NCBI GenBank assembly: GCA_947487745.1
Contig: CANKXQ010000009.1
Coordinates: forward strand, 1 to 16,623
DNA length: 16,623 nt
Origin: Spartobacteria bacterium
Lineage (GTDB): Bacteria > Verrucomicrobiota > Verrucomicrobiia > Chthoniobacterales > Terrimicrobiaceae
Reading direction: 5' to 3'
The translations under genes were made by a program, and so were the position numbers. Positions within the stretch are counted from its first letter, which is position 1, and each line of letters starts with the position of its first letter. This document shows, piece by piece, positions 15,873 through 16,623 of this stretch. The notes beneath the pieces were generated by a model that worked only from the letters and a program-made list of their open reading frames with translations, made no database searches and had not been told where the DNA came from.

Positions 15873-15902
15873 CCGCAGAGCGAATCGCTTTCGCTTTTGC
15901 GG
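15873..15902 (+). terminator. Imperfect stem-loop after the RHH gene
   Basis: CCGCA (15873-15877) pairs with TGCGG (15898-15902), and GCGAA (15880-15884) pairs with TTCGC (15890-15894), around a 5-nt loop and a small internal bulge. It lies in the 69-bp gap before the FAD enzyme. There is no uridine run after it, so it may be an attenuating or processing hairpin and not a strong terminator. Confidence 0.35.
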
Positions 15903-15923
15903 TCGGTTGATTAAGCTCGCGGC

Positions 15924-16623
15924 ATGATTGCCATTGTAGGAGGCGGGCTTGCCGGGTTGGCGTGTGCACTGGCGCTGCACCGCGTTGGCAGGGAATTTGT
16001 GCTTTTCGAGGCGGCACCCGTTTTGGGTGGCCGCCAGCGCACATCGCACAAGGACGGGTTCATACTGGATCACGGCTTTCAGGTCGTGCTGAGTTCTTAT
16101 GATGCGGTTGCATCCGTTTGCGACATCGCTTCCTTGGAACCCAGCTGGTTTGAATCCGGTGCCTTGTTGCACGACGGGCGACGCCTCACGCATCTGGCGA
16201 GTCCGTTTGAAAATCCGGTCGCCGCGCTGATTTCGCCGGCTTTTTCCATTCCAGACACACTCCGCTTGGCGAGGCTGGGAGCGGAGTTGCTGCTCACTCC
16301 AACGAAAAACCTCACCGCCCGTTGCGCTGCGCTGGAGGATGTCTCCACGCGCGTCTTTTTGAAGCAACGCGGGTTCTCGGAGTCATTTTTCGCCCGCTTC
16401 GCTCAACCCTTTTTTGGCGGCGTGTTGCTCGACAACGACCTCTCAACAAGCGCCGGGCTCTTCCTCTATTACCTGAAAAAATTCCTCGTCGGCCGCGCTT
16501 GGATTCCCGCCGGCGGCATCCAGGCTCTTCCCGACGCCCTTGGCTCGCGGTTGCCATCCACCGCGCTTCGCCTCAGCACGCGCGTTGCCGGCATCTCCCA
16601 CGACCCTCACGGCCTCGTTCTGG
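15924..16623 (+). CDS. FAD-dependent amine oxidase/phytoene desaturase-like oxidoreductase, N-terminal part (runs off the right edge)
   Basis: The first 233 residues of a flavoprotein. The start MIAIVGGGLAGLACALALHR holds the dinucleotide-binding GxGxxG (6-11) and is followed by an acidic strand end, VLFEA (26-30), and the GGR motif VLGGRQRT (33-40) that contacts FAD. GFILDHGFQVV (45-55) is the usual next block. FFARFAQPFFGGVLLD (155-170) and WIPAGGIQALPDAL (193-206) match a branch of phytoene-dehydrogenase-like amine oxidases found in bacteria and plastids. The substrate is unknown; carotenoid or isoprenoid oxidation is possible but not shown. The start at 15924 is well placed directly before the FAD motif. 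No Shine-Dalgarno is seen. The C-terminal part lies outside the window. Confidence 0.9.
   Translation, partial: MIAIVGGGLAGLACALALHRVGREFVLFEAAPVLGGRQRTSHKDGFILDHGFQVVLSSYDAVASVCDIASLEPSWFESGALLHDGRRLTHLASPFENPVAALISPAFSIPDTLRLARLGAELLLTPTKNLTARCAALEDVSTRVFLKQRGFSESFFARFAQPFFGGVLLDNDLSTSAGLFLYYLKKFLVGRAWIPAGGIQALPDALGSRLPSTALRLSTRVAGISHDPHGLVL

Overview
The window looks like a piece of a bacterial chromosome, most likely from a member of the PVC superphylum and probably Verrucomicrobiota. The clearest pointer is the SecA fragment at the left edge. Before its Walker A motif it carries a segment (CRRLCGREF...GYPLTW) of the kind I recall from chlamydial SecA, and not the common LGMRHFDVQ block. 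Weaker pointers are the near absence of Shine-Dalgarno sequences, the CdsA signature variant (LPGIGG, DLID) and the generally high GC content. I cannot name the genus. All genes look chromosomal and mostly housekeeping. I see no phage, transposase, CRISPR array, rRNA or tRNA.

Layout. 1-796 (-): 5' part of secA. 928-1806 (+): cdsA, divergent from secA. 1904-6620 (+): a tight four-gene cluster of gmd (GDP-mannose 4,6-dehydratase), a GT2 glycosyltransferase with C-terminal membrane helices, a large GT-C-like membrane protein, and a polyprenyl-phosphate-sugar synthase-like GT2 fused to a GtrA-like domain. Gaps inside it are 12 bp and then two 4-bp ATGA overlaps. 6672-8706 (-): leuD and leuC (leucine biosynthesis; leuC is transcribed first). 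8862-10004 (+): fatty-acyl desaturase with an unusual charged C-terminal tail. 10166-11761 (-): transaldolase followed 6 bp later by an exported protein with LTxxQ-like motifs. 11834-13604 (-): a serine hydrolase, then a TatD-family metal-dependent hydrolase with an insertion. 13639-14151 (+): an exported protein of unknown function. 14158-15225 (-): a CorA-type Mg2+ transporter. 15226-15563: an intergenic region with a heptamer repeat and a possible promoter. 15564-15854 (+): a small ribbon-helix-helix protein with a Pro/Gln/Tyr-rich tail. 15924-16623 (+): the N-terminal part of an FAD-dependent amine oxidase/phytoene desaturase-like enzyme, cut by the window edge.

How the genes work together. 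SecA (export), CdsA (phospholipid precursor), the desaturase (membrane fluidity) and CorA (Mg2+ uptake) are general envelope functions. The most system-like unit is 1904-6620. GMD would make an activated 6-deoxy-hexose precursor. Two membrane-tethered GT2 enzymes could load sugars onto a polyprenyl-phosphate carrier, the GtrA-like part could help move the carrier across the membrane, and the GT-C-like protein could transfer the sugar outside. The acceptor (glycolipid, polysaccharide or protein) cannot be read from the sequence. The middle of this cluster (about 2933-5500) is much more AT-rich than its surroundings, which suggests a separate history. No wholly new system is evident. The best candidates for new biology are the GT-C-like protein and its cluster, the RHH gene with its upstream repeats, and the transaldolase/LTxxQ gene pair with a perfect palindrome upstream.
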